A stretch of 64,000 bases of DNA from Blattabacterium cuenoti (GTDB lineage: Bacteria > Bacteroidota > Bacteroidia > Flavobacteriales > Blattabacteriaceae): assembly GCF_014252095.1 (NCBI RefSeq), contig NZ_CP059210.1, positions 286,392-350,391 of the forward strand, read 5' to 3'. A model generated the notes under the pieces. The model was not told the origin of the DNA. It searched no databases and saw only the letters and a list, made by a program, of their open reading frames with translations. Positions 8,708 to 16,487 of the stretch are shown piece after piece. Within the stretch, counting starts at the first letter, position 1, and each line of letters begins with the position of its first letter. The position numbers were made by a program, and so were the translations under genes.

Positions 8708-10090
8708 ATGAAAGTAAAAAAAGAAAAAATTTTACTCATAGCATTTTTAAGTGTTTTAGCATATGTGTTTATCCACTTATCAAAATCCTTTTTAGGATTG
8801 GATAAATGGACTCTTTGCATGTTTAGATGTTTCGTAATATCTCTGTTCATGTTTTATGCCTTTCTGAAAAAGGACTTAACAACTTGGATCTTGTTATCCA
8901 TCATCATAGGAATAGAAGTAGGATTAGATCAACCGAAGATTGCTATAGAACTAAGATTTTTATCTCAAATATTTTTGAGAATGATTAAAACTATTATAGC
9001 TCCAATATTATTTTCCACTTTAATAGTGGGTATAGCTAGTCACTCTAATATTAAACAATTAGGGAGTATGGGATGGAAATCTCTTCTATATTTCGAAATA
9101 GTAACTACTTTAGCCTTATTCATTGGTCTTATTGCTATTAATGTATCTCAAGCAGGAATAGGAATCGTGATGCCTTCAGGAATGACGGAACAGCAATTAC
9201 CGAAAGTAGAAAGTAAATCTTGGCAAGATACTATTCTTCATGTTTTTCCAGAAAATTTTATTAAATCTATCTATCATGGAGATGTGTTACCTATTGTGGT
9301 ATTTTCCGTTATTTTTGGTGTATCTATGGTTTTTTTGGATGAAAAAAAACGTAGTCCTCTATTACTCTTTGCAGAGAGTCTTTCAGAGATTATGTTTAAA
9401 TTCACTAAGATCATCATGTATTTTGCTCCTATAGGAGTAGGATCCGCTATAGCTTATACAGTAGGACATATGGGGTTGGATATATTATATAATCTTTTTC
9501 AATTATTATTGACGCTTTATATTGCTTTACTTATATTTTTAATAGTGGTTCTCCTCCCTATTCTTTTATGGATTAAAGTTCCTTTAAGAGGGTTCGTAAA
9601 GGCATTAACGGAACCTGTATCCTTAGCGTTTGCTACTACAAGTTCAGAATCTGCCTTACCTCTTCTTATGGAAAATTTAGAAAAATTAGGTGTTCCCAGA
9701 AAAATTGTTGCTTTTGTGATTCCTACAGGTTATAGTTTTAATTTAGATGGAACGACTCTTTATTTATCTTTAGCTACTGTGTTTGTAGCACAAGCTTCTG
9801 GAATTCCTTTAAGTTTTAGTCAACAAATATTTATAGGTTTAACTTTAATTTTGACTAGTAAAGGGGTGGCTGGAGTTCCAAGAGCTTCTTTAGTAATTCT
9901 TTTAGCTACTGTAGCGTCTTTTGGACTACCTACTTGGCCTATATTAGCAATTATAGGAATAGATGAATTGATGGATATGGCTCGTACTACTGTAAATGTT
10001 ATAGGAAATGGATTGGCAAGTTGTGTCATTGCTCGTTCAGAAGGAGAATTAGACGATAAAAAAATGTTAGATTATATAAAAAAAACGTGA
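8708..10090 (+). CDS. Dicarboxylate/glutamate:cation symporter (DAACS family)
   Basis: 460 residues, polytopic inner-membrane carrier of the GltP/DctA family, which imports glutamate, aspartate or C4-dicarboxylates with Na+ or H+. Family signatures: LRMIKTIIAPILFSTLIVGI near residue 93, the serine-rich FATTSSESALPLL near 306, PTGYSFNLDGTTLY near 340 and the GVAGVPRAS hairpin near 383. Two extra N-terminal hydrophobic segments precede the core. Starts 53 nt after tRNA-Gln. Substrate cannot be fixed by eye; glutamate/aspartate fits a nitrogen-recycling symbiont. Confidence 0.92.
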   Translation: MKVKKEKILLIAFLSVLAYVFIHLSKSFLGLDKWTLCMFRCFVISLFMFYAFLKKDLTTWILLSIIIGIEVGLDQPKIAIELRFLSQIFLRMIKTIIAPILFSTLIVGIASHSNIKQLGSMGWKSLLYFEIVTTLALFIGLIAINVSQAGIGIVMPSGMTEQQLPKVESKSWQDTILHVFPENFIKSIYHGDVLPIVVFSVIFGVSMVFLDEKKRSPLLLFAESLSEIMFKFTKIIMYFAPIGVGSAIAYTVGHMGLDILYNLFQLLLTLYIALLIFLIVVLLPILLWIKVPLRGFVKALTEPVSLAFATTSSESALPLLMENLEKLGVPRKIVAFVIPTGYSFNLDGTTLYLSLATVFVAQASGIPLSFSQQIFIGLTLILTSKGVAGVPRASLVILLATVASFGLPTWPILAIIGIDELMDMARTTVNVIGNGLASCVIARSEGELDDKKMLDYIKKT

Positions 10091-10128
10091 GAACTAGAAC
10101 TCCCGGTTAAGGAATTAAATCGTATTTT

Positions 10129-11190
10129 TTGAAGAAAAGTTGTTTTTTTTATAAAAAAAAAAAATATTCTCTAGTTACAAATGGAGTAGTTACGAAAAAA
10201 AGTCCTTCTAATATCGCTCTAATCAAATACTGGGGAAAACACAAAAATAAAATTCAAATTCCGTCTAATTCATCTATTAGTTATTCTCTAGGAAAGGTTT
10301 ATACAGAAACACGATTAATTTATCATTTGAGAGAAAAAAAAAAGAGATCGATAAGAATTTTCTTTTCTGGAAAAGAAAATTCTAGTTTTCTTCCAAAAAT
10401 TTTGGAATTTTTTCATAGGATTTCACTTTATTGTTCTTATTTACGAGATTACAATTTTGTAATAGAAACAAAAAACACTTTTCCACACAGTAGTGGAATA
10501 GCTTCTTCTGCTTCCTCCATGAGTGCTTTAGCTTTATGTATCATGGAAATAGAAAAAAAATTAGTTTCTTCTTTAGAAAAAGATTTTTTCTTAAGAAAAG
10601 CTTCTTTTTTAGCCAGATTGGGTTCTGGAAGTGCCTGTAGATCTATATATCCTGGACTTGTTGTTTGGGGGGGGCATAAATCCATCCAGGGAAGTAATAA
10701 TCTTTATGCTATCCCTTATCCCTATAAAATACATCCCATTTTTACAAAAATGGGAGACGCTATTTTAGTAATAGATGAATATCCTAAAAAAATTTTGAGT
10801 TCAAAAGGACATCAACTCATGATTAACCACCCTTATGCTAAAGAAAGATTTAAATGTGCTAATAAAAATATGGATAGACTAATATCCATATTAAAAATGG
10901 GGGATGTACAAGAATTTGGAGAATTAATAGAACATGAAGCTTTGACGCTACATGCCCTGATTATGACTTCTCATCCCTATTCCTTATGGATGAAACCGAA
11001 TACACTTCACGTGCTTTATAAAGTATGGGATTTTAGAAAACAAAGCAAAAAAAATATCTATTTTACACTAGATGCAGGAGCAAATGTTCACCTTTTATAT
11101 CCTATTCAAGAAATAGTTTCCATCAGAAAATGGATATATAGTGATCTTTTTTCTTATTGTAAAAAAATTATCGAAAGTTTTTGTCAATAA
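10129..11190 (+). CDS. mvaD: Diphosphomevalonate decarboxylase
   Basis: 353 residues, GHMP superfamily. Performs the ATP-dependent decarboxylation of mevalonate diphosphate to isopentenyl diphosphate, so the cell uses the mevalonate rather than the MEP route. Signatures: SPSNIALIKYWGKH near residue 25, the phosphate-binding HSSGIASSASSMSAL near 120, and LGSGSACRSIYPG near 163 with the family's conserved Ser/Arg. The start is TTG at 10129; a stop lies seven codons upstream and no ATG precedes the conserved motif, so TTG or the ATT at 10114 are the options. Confidence 0.94.
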   Translation: MKKSCFFYKKKKYSLVTNGVVTKKSPSNIALIKYWGKHKNKIQIPSNSSISYSLGKVYTETRLIYHLREKKKRSIRIFFSGKENSSFLPKILEFFHRISLYCSYLRDYNFVIETKNTFPHSSGIASSASSMSALALCIMEIEKKLVSSLEKDFFLRKASFLARLGSGSACRSIYPGLVVWGGHKSIQGSNNLYAIPYPYKIHPIFTKMGDAILVIDEYPKKILSSKGHQLMINHPYAKERFKCANKNMDRLISILKMGDVQEFGELIEHEALTLHALIMTSHPYSLWMKPNTLHVLYKVWDFRKQSKKNIYFTLDAGANVHLLYPIQEIVSIRKWIYSDLFSYCKKIIESFCQ

Positions 11191-11213
11191 ATGGATTGAT
11201 TGTCATATCTTTG
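11180..11213 (+). promoter_or_regulatory. Promoter of tRNA-His
   Basis: TTTG at 11180-11183, a 22-nt spacer, then TATCTTTG at 11206-11213. This matches the Bacteroidetes sigma consensus (TTG, 17-23 nt, TAnnTTTG) and predicts initiation near 11220, 8 nt before the tRNA. The -33 element lies inside the mvaD 3' end. Confidence 0.6.
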
Positions 11214-11227
11214 TTATGACCAGAAAT

Positions 11228-11303
11228 GGTGGGCGTAGCTCAGTTGGTTTAGAGCATCAGATTGTGGTTCTGAGGGGCGCCGGTTCGAATCCGGTCGTCC
11301 ACC
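11228..11303 (+). tRNA. tRNA-His (anticodon GTG)
   Basis: Acceptor GTGGGCG (11229-11235) pairs with CGTCCAC (11296-11302), and an encoded G-1 at 11228 faces C73 at 11303: the hallmark identity pair of tRNA-His. Anticodon stem TCAGA/TCTGA, loop TTGTGGT, anticodon GTG at 11264-11266. T loop TTCGAAT. No encoded CCA. Confidence 0.97.
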
Positions 11304-11307
11304 CATT

Positions 11308-11328
11308 CATTACATTAATGTTTTTTTT
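11308..11328 (+). terminator. Probable terminator after tRNA-His
   Basis: CATTA-cat-TAATG (11308-11320) is a short perfect hairpin followed at once by eight T residues (11321-11328), 5 nt past the tRNA. The AT-only 5-bp stem is weak. It overlaps the last codons of the convergent aminotransferase. Confidence 0.45.
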
Positions 11329-12497
11329 ATTCTTGTTAAAGCCTCTATAATTTTCTTCTCTGTGGAAGCATAAGAAATTCGTAAACACTCCTTATCTCCG
11401 AAAGCACTTCCGCTAACAGTAGCCACTTGAGCTTTTTCAAGTAAAAAGTCAGATAAATCGTCAGAATTTTGAATAATTCTTCCATAAAATTTTTTTCCAA
11501 AAAGATCTGAAACCTTTGGAAAAACATAAAAAGCGCCATGTGGTTCATTTATCTGAAATCCATGAATCTCTTTTATCATTTTCAAAACTAAATCTCTTCT
11601 TTTTTTAAACTCCTTGATCATATATTTGATTTCATTGGGAGAAGCTTGTAATGCAGAAATGGCTGCACGTTGTGCAATAGAATTAGCACAAGAAGTTATT
11701 TGTCCCTGTATTTTATCACAAGACTTAGCAATCCATTCTGGGGCTCCAATATATCCAATTCTCCATCCAGTCATAGAGAAAGCTTTAGATAAACCATTTA
11801 AGGTGATGACTTGATTATGGATATCAGAAAAAATAGCAATACTGGTATGTTTTTCTTCGTAACAAATATGTTCATAAATTTCATCAGAAAGAATAAGGAT
11901 TTTCGGATGTTTCTTAAAAATTTCTGCTAAATTTTTTAATTCTTTATAGGAGTAAACACTTCCTGTAGGATTACAAGGTGTACTAAAAATAAATAATTTT
12001 GTTTGAGGTGTAATAGCTTCTTTTAACTGTTTTGGATGAATTTTAAAATTTTTTTTCATAGTTGTTGGAATGATAACAGGAGAGGCTTCACACAATTTGA
12101 CCATCTGGTAATAACTCACCCAATAAGGAGCAGGAATAATCACTTCATCGTTTCGATTAAGTAAAGATAAAAGGACATTCATAATAGATTGTTTTCCCCC
12201 AGTAGAAACAATAATCTGAGACGGAAAGTATTTCAATCCATTATCACGAGAAAATTTTTTGCATATTGTTTCTCTAAGTTCTAAATATCCGGATACTGGA
12301 GTATAGTAATGATAACCTTCATCAATAGCCTTTTTAGCCGCGTCTAAAACAAAATCCGGTGGAGAAAAATCAGGTTCTCCCAAACTTAAGTTGATAATGT
12401 CATATCCTTTATTTTTTAATTCTCTAGCTTTCATAGACATAGCTAGCGTTTGCGAATAAGATATATTTTGCAAACGGTGGGATAATCTATTTTTCAT
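11310..12497 (-). CDS. aspC: Aspartate aminotransferase (class I, PLP-dependent)
   Basis: 395 residues, fold-type I aminotransferase that exchanges amino groups between aspartate and 2-oxoglutarate. Visible: NLSLGEPDFSPPDFV near residue 35, substrate/PLP segment STPCNPTGSVYS near 168, SDEIYEHI near 202, and the PLP lysine in LNGLSKAFSMTGWRIGYI near 233 (Lys in SKAF). A second, different aminotransferase sits in the aromatic operon at 25.2-26.4 kb. Divergent from rsmG, with a TAGATTTG box 24 nt upstream of the ATG. Confidence 0.93.
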   Translation of the reverse strand: MKNRLSHRLQNISYSQTLAMSMKARELKNKGYDIINLSLGEPDFSPPDFVLDAAKKAIDEGYHYYTPVSGYLELRETICKKFSRDNGLKYFPSQIIVSTGGKQSIMNVLLSLLNRNDEVIIPAPYWVSYYQMVKLCEASPVIIPTTMKKNFKIHPKQLKEAITPQTKLFIFSTPCNPTGSVYSYKELKNLAEIFKKHPKILILSDEIYEHICYEEKHTSIAIFSDIHNQVITLNGLSKAFSMTGWRIGYIGAPEWIAKSCDKIQGQITSCANSIAQRAAISALQASPNEIKYMIKEFKKRRDLVLKMIKEIHGFQINEPHGAFYVFPKVSDLFGKKFYGRIIQNSDDLSDFLLEKAQVATVSGSAFGDKECLRISYASTEKKIIEALTRIKKTLM

Positions 12498-12507
12498 AGA
12501 TGGATAA

Positions 12508-12538
12508 TTTGAAATGATTACAAATCTAAATAAATTTG
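12508..12538 (+). promoter_or_regulatory. Promoter of rsmG (consensus)
   Basis: TTTG at 12508-12511, a 19-nt spacer, then TAAATTTG at 12531-12538: a full consensus match with expected initiation near 12545. It excludes the upstream TTG at 12536 as the rsmG start, because that codon lies inside the -7 box. Confidence 0.7.
12521..12528 (-). promoter_or_regulatory. Candidate -7 promoter box of the aspartate aminotransferase gene
   Basis: TAGATTTG on the minus strand, 24 nt upstream of the ATG, matches TAnnTTTG. It lies within the spacer of the rsmG promoter, so the two divergent promoters overlap. No -33 TTG. Confidence 0.5.
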
Positions 12539-12565
12539 ATTATAAATTTTGATTCCTCTATCAAT

Positions 12566-13177
12566 ATGGAATTGATTCAAAAATATTTTCCAGATCTATT
12601 GGATCAACAAATATATAAATTGTCTTCTCTAAAAAAATTATATGCATATTGGAATGCTTATGTAAATCTTATTTCTCGAAAAACATTCCACAATTTTTAT
12701 CAACAACATGTTCTTTTTTGTTTAGGAATTGCTAAAGTTTTTACTTTTTTTCCTGGATCATATGTTATGGACTTAGGAACAGGAGGAGGGTTTCCAGGGA
12801 TCCCTTTATCCATAGTTTTTCCTCATACAGAATTTATATTAGTGGATTCTATTAGTAAAAAAATTAAAATCGTAGAAAAAATCATATATAATCTGAACAT
12901 AAAAAATGCGTATACTATTTGTATACGTGCAGAAAAATTGGAAAATAAATTTGATTTTGTGGTTAGCAGAGCTGTAGCAAAAATATCCAAAATTCATAAT
13001 TGGATCAAAAATAAATTTAGATGTCCATCTATTCATAATGGAGCCTTATATCTAAAAGGAGGAGACCTTTCTGAAGAATTAAAAAAATTTCCTCATGCGG
13101 TAGAATATCCTCTAATTAATTATTTTAGAGAACCATTTTTTAAAACAAAAAAAGTTATTTGGATTTCCAATATTTAA
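12566..13177 (+). CDS. rsmG: 16S rRNA (guanine-N7)-methyltransferase RsmG (GidB)
   Basis: 203 residues from the ATG at 12566. The frame extends up to a TTG at 12536, but that codon lies in the promoter -7 box and the family N-terminus in Bacteroidetes starts at MELIQKYFPDL, so the ATG is chosen. RsmG uses SAM to methylate G527 of 16S rRNA in the streptomycin-site loop. SAM motif I is VMDLGTGGGFPGIPL near residue 66; the SRAVAKI segment near 133 is also conserved. Confidence 0.93.
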   Translation: MELIQKYFPDLLDQQIYKLSSLKKLYAYWNAYVNLISRKTFHNFYQQHVLFCLGIAKVFTFFPGSYVMDLGTGGGFPGIPLSIVFPHTEFILVDSISKKIKIVEKIIYNLNIKNAYTICIRAEKLENKFDFVVSRAVAKISKIHNWIKNKFRCPSIHNGALYLKGGDLSEELKKFPHAVEYPLINYFREPFFKTKKVIWISNI

Positions 13178-13194
13178 GATTGAACTCAATTAAA

Positions 13195-14154
13195 ATGAAT
13201 CCTAAAAAAATTTTTATTGAAAAAGTAAAACAAAAAGGAGGATGGGTGAATGCTCATGCTCACTTGGACAGAGCTTATACTCTCACAAAAAAAAATTTTA
13301 AATACTCTTATTTTTCTCTGAAAAAAAAATGGTATTTAGTTGATGAAATGAAACGTTTAGCTACAGAAGAGGACATTTATATTCGTATGGAAAAAGCTTT
13401 GGAATACTTTTTAATACAAGGAACACAAGCTTTATGTACTTTTATTGATGTGGATGAAGTTATTGAAGACAGAGTATTAAAAGCCGCTAATAAATTGAGA
13501 AATAATTATGGTCGTTCGATACATCTTCGTTTTGCTAATCAAGTTCTTAAAGGAGTTTTAGATAAAAGATCTAAATATTGGTTCGATCAATCTTTAGAAT
13601 TTGTGGATATTATTGGTGGATTACCCGCTAAAGATTATGGAAGAGAAGATGAACATCTCGATATTTTATTAAAAACAGCTAAAAAAAAGGGAAAGTTAGT
13701 ACATGTCCATGTAGATCAATTTAATACGGATGAGGAAAAAGAAACTGAACAACTAGCAAAAAAAACTATTGAATATGGCCTTCAAGGAAAAGTAGTAGCC
13801 ATACATAGTATTTCTTTAGCAGCACATACTAGAAAATATCGTTATGAAATTTACAAATTAATGAAAAGAGCTAATTTAATGGTAATATCTTGTCCTATTG
13901 CTTGGATTGATCATACTAGAAGTGAACGTTTAACTCCCAGTCATAATTCTATTACTCCAGTAGATGAAATGCTTCCTGAAGGAATTATAGTGGCTTTTGG
14001 AACCGATAATATCTGTGATATATACAAACCTTTTTCTGATGGAAATCTTTGGATAGAATTACGTGTGATGTTAGAAGCATGTCATTATTATGACATAGAC
14101 CATTTGGTTAAAATCGCTACGGAAAATGGATTAAAAGTATTAGGATTGAAATAG
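13195..14154 (+). CDS. CodA-like metal-dependent amidohydrolase of unknown substrate
   Basis: 319 residues from the ATG at 13195; the frame extends back to a TTG at 13159 inside rsmG, but the ATG fits better. A TIM-barrel amidohydrolase: HAHLD (His21, His23, Asp25), HVDQ (His172), His204 and GTDN (Asp271) provide the metal ligands in the order seen in cytosine deaminase CodA, and the C-terminal half follows CodA well. Compared with my recollection of CodA, the catalytic Glu next to the third His is Gln175 and the second Asp of the Asp-Asp pair is Asn272, so cytosine deamination is doubtful. It sits 17 nt after rsmG with no pathway neighbours. Confidence 0.8.
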   Translation: MNPKKIFIEKVKQKGGWVNAHAHLDRAYTLTKKNFKYSYFSLKKKWYLVDEMKRLATEEDIYIRMEKALEYFLIQGTQALCTFIDVDEVIEDRVLKAANKLRNNYGRSIHLRFANQVLKGVLDKRSKYWFDQSLEFVDIIGGLPAKDYGREDEHLDILLKTAKKKGKLVHVHVDQFNTDEEKETEQLAKKTIEYGLQGKVVAIHSISLAAHTRKYRYEIYKLMKRANLMVISCPIAWIDHTRSERLTPSHNSITPVDEMLPEGIIVAFGTDNICDIYKPFSDGNLWIELRVMLEACHYYDIDHLVKIATENGLKVLGLK

Positions 14155-14171
14155 AGAATTCCTATTCTCTA
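14152..14171. terminator. Hairpin between the amidohydrolase gene and lysS (bidirectional terminator candidate)
   Basis: TAGAGAAT (14152-14159) and ATTCTCTA (14164-14171) form a perfect 8-bp stem with loop TCCT. It begins in the amidohydrolase stop codon and ends 2 nt from the convergent lysS stop. On the plus strand a T7 run follows at 14178-14184; on the minus strand only a short T run follows. Confidence 0.5.
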
Positions 14172-14173
14172 CT

Positions 14174-15694
14174 TCACTTTTTTTCTGGACGCATTTGCGG
14201 AAAAAGCAAAACATCTTGGATAGAATTTTGTTTTGTAAATAACATCACCAATCGGTCTATTCCAATTCCAATTCCTGCTGTAGGAGGCATTCCAAATTCT
14301 AAAGCACGTATAAAATCTTTATCCAAAAACATAGATTCCTTTTTTTCTGAAAATTTAATTTGTTCTTGAAAACGATCAAGTTGATCTATAGGATCATTAA
14401 GTTCTGAATAGGCATTAGCAATTTCTTGTCCATGGATAATAAGTTCAAAACGTTCTGATAGATTTTTTTGATCACGATGTCTTTTAGTTAAAGGACTCAT
14501 TTCTACAGGATAATCAATAATAAAAGTAGGATTTTTGTAATGTTTTTCACATTTTTCTTCAAAAATGTTTTCAATCAGTTTTCCTTTTTTCATCTGTGAA
14601 TTTTCCTCTATATGCAATTTTTTACAAACTTTTCTTAATTCCTCTTCTTCCATTTCTCTAAGATCAAATCCAGTATGTGTTTGAATAGCATCCAATATAG
14701 GGATACGAGGAAACGGGGTTTGAAAACTAATAGAATCGTTTTCTATTAAAATGTCCTTAAAATTTTTTCTCACTTGATGGAAAATCCACTTCAGAAGTTT
14801 TTCTGTAAAATTCATCATCCAGTAATAATCTTTATAAGCTACATAGAGTTCTAGTACAGTAAATTCTGGATTATGAAGACGATCCATCCCCTCATTTCTA
14901 AAATTTTTTGAAAATTCATAAACTCCGTGAAACCCACCAATGATGAGTCTTTTCAAATAAAGTTCATTAGCTATACGTAAATACAATGGAATCCCAAGAG
15001 AATTATGATAGGTAACGAAAGGACGAGCTACGGCACCACCAGGAATAGATTGTAGAATAGGAGTATCTACTTCTAAATAACCTTTATCATCCAGAAAATT
15101 TCTGATTTCTCGTATTATATGAGTGCGCTTTAAAAAAATTTCTTTTACATGATCATTCACAATAAGATCTACATAACGCATACGATAACGTTGTTCTTTA
15201 TTGGAAAAAGCATCATATATTTTTTTGTTTTTATCCACTTTGACTTGAGGTAACGGCCGTAAAGATTTAGAAAGTAAAGTTAATTTATGGACATGGATAG
15301 TAATTTCATTCATTTTAGTTTTAAATAAAAACCCTTGAACTCCAATAATATCTCCTATATCTATAAGTTTTTTTAAAAGAATATTGTAGGACTTTTCTTT
15401 TCCTATTTTTTCTGAATCAAAATGATTCTTTTTAAAGTATATTTGGATACGTCCTGTATGGTCTTGAATTTCTCCAAAAGAAGCCTTTCCTAAAATCCGC
15501 AAACGGATTAAACGTCCAGCTATACTAATGGGTCCCTTTTCTGTAAAATTCTCTTGTATATTAATAATGGGAATTGTTATTCTATATTCATTTGATGGAT
15601 AAGGATTTAAACCTAATAATTTTAATTCTTTTAATTTTTTTCTACGTATAATTTGTTGTTCTGATAAATTTTGCATAAAAAAAGCCTTATTCAT
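14174..15694 (-). CDS. lysS: Lysyl-tRNA synthetase (class II)
   Basis: 506 residues, normal for class II LysRS. The N-terminal OB fold (about 55-150) binds the anticodon. Motif 2 is FRNEGMDRLHNPEFTVLELY (near residue 263) and motif 3 is GMPPTAGIGIGIDRLVMLF (near 470). An ATG at 15676 (residue 7, MQNLSEQQ) is an alternative start. Divergent from lipB; convergent with the amidohydrolase gene. Confidence 0.97.
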   Translation of the reverse strand: MNKAFFMQNLSEQQIIRRKKLKELKLLGLNPYPSNEYRITIPIINIQENFTEKGPISIAGRLIRLRILGKASFGEIQDHTGRIQIYFKKNHFDSEKIGKEKSYNILLKKLIDIGDIIGVQGFLFKTKMNEITIHVHKLTLLSKSLRPLPQVKVDKNKKIYDAFSNKEQRYRMRYVDLIVNDHVKEIFLKRTHIIREIRNFLDDKGYLEVDTPILQSIPGGAVARPFVTYHNSLGIPLYLRIANELYLKRLIIGGFHGVYEFSKNFRNEGMDRLHNPEFTVLELYVAYKDYYWMMNFTEKLLKWIFHQVRKNFKDILIENDSISFQTPFPRIPILDAIQTHTGFDLREMEEEELRKVCKKLHIEENSQMKKGKLIENIFEEKCEKHYKNPTFIIDYPVEMSPLTKRHRDQKNLSERFELIIHGQEIANAYSELNDPIDQLDRFQEQIKFSEKKESMFLDKDFIRALEFGMPPTAGIGIGIDRLVMLFTKQNSIQDVLLFPQMRPEKK

Positions 15695-15738
15695 TTCATG
15701 CAGAGTTCCGGACGTGATAGTTATAAACCAGACGAAGG

Positions 15739-15746
15739 TACATTTG
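15739..15746 (+). promoter_or_regulatory. Candidate -7 promoter box for lipB
   Basis: TACATTTG matches TAnnTTTG and lies 39 nt upstream of the lipB ATG. No -33 TTG. Confidence 0.45.
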
Positions 15747-15785
15747 TTTTTTTGATTATATTAAATAAATTTTTAATAAAAAGCG

Positions 15786-16487
15786 ATGAAAAAAAAAATC
15801 CTCTTTTTTGAGGACTTAGGAATGAAAGGATATAAAGAAACTTGGGAATATCAAAAAATATTGTTTAATAACCTGATCCAAAGAAAAGGAAAAAATAAAC
15901 ATTTTCAAAAAGAAAAACCTGGATATTTGCTATTTGTAGAACACCCCCATGTATATACTATAGGTAAAAATGGAAAAAATAAACATTTATTAGTCTCCTC
16001 TGATTTTTTAAAAAAAATAGGGGCGGAATTTTATCAAATCGATAGAGGAGGAGATATCACTTATCATGGTCCTGGGCAACTGGTTGCATATCCAATTTTA
16101 AATCTGGATGATTTTTTTACAGATCTTCATAAATACTTACGTTTTTTGGAAGAAGTGATTATCCATTTTTTATTAAAAAATTATGGAATAAAAGGAGAGA
16201 GAGAGAAAGGACAAACAGGAGTTTGGTTAATAAAAAATGGAATATATAGGAAAATATGTGCGATAGGAATCAGAATGAGTCGTTGGGTTACTATGCATGG
16301 TTTTGCTCTAAATGTAAATACAGATTTACGATATTTTGATCATATCATTCCTTGTGGAATTTTCAATAAAGAAGTAACTTCCTTAAAGAAAGAATTAAAA
16401 AATCATCTCTCATTTTCAGAGGTGAAACATCTAGTAAAAAAATCTTTTCAAGAAATTTTTAATGTAGAATTCATTCATCCTCTATAA
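15786..16487 (+). CDS. lipB: Octanoyltransferase LipB
   Basis: 233 residues. Transfers octanoyl from acyl-carrier protein to lipoyl domains of 2-oxoacid dehydrogenases. The signature RGGDITYHGPGQLVAYPIL lies near residue 87, the KICAIGIRMSRWVTMHGFALN segment (start near 158) carries the active-site Lys, and the catalytic Cys is in the following CGI motif (IIPCGI near 194). The last 17 nt overlap mtaB on the other strand. Confidence 0.95.
   Translation: MKKKILFFEDLGMKGYKETWEYQKILFNNLIQRKGKNKHFQKEKPGYLLFVEHPHVYTIGKNGKNKHLLVSSDFLKKIGAEFYQIDRGGDITYHGPGQLVAYPILNLDDFFTDLHKYLRFLEEVIIHFLLKNYGIKGEREKGQTGVWLIKNGIYRKICAIGIRMSRWVTMHGFALNVNTDLRYFDHIIPCGIFNKEVTSLKKELKNHLSFSEVKHLVKKSFQEIFNVEFIHPL

Noticed and set aside
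13159-13194. TTG extension of the amidohydrolase into rsmG
   Set aside because: It would overlap rsmG by 19 nt and add residues before the conserved barrel start; the ATG at 13195 is preferred.
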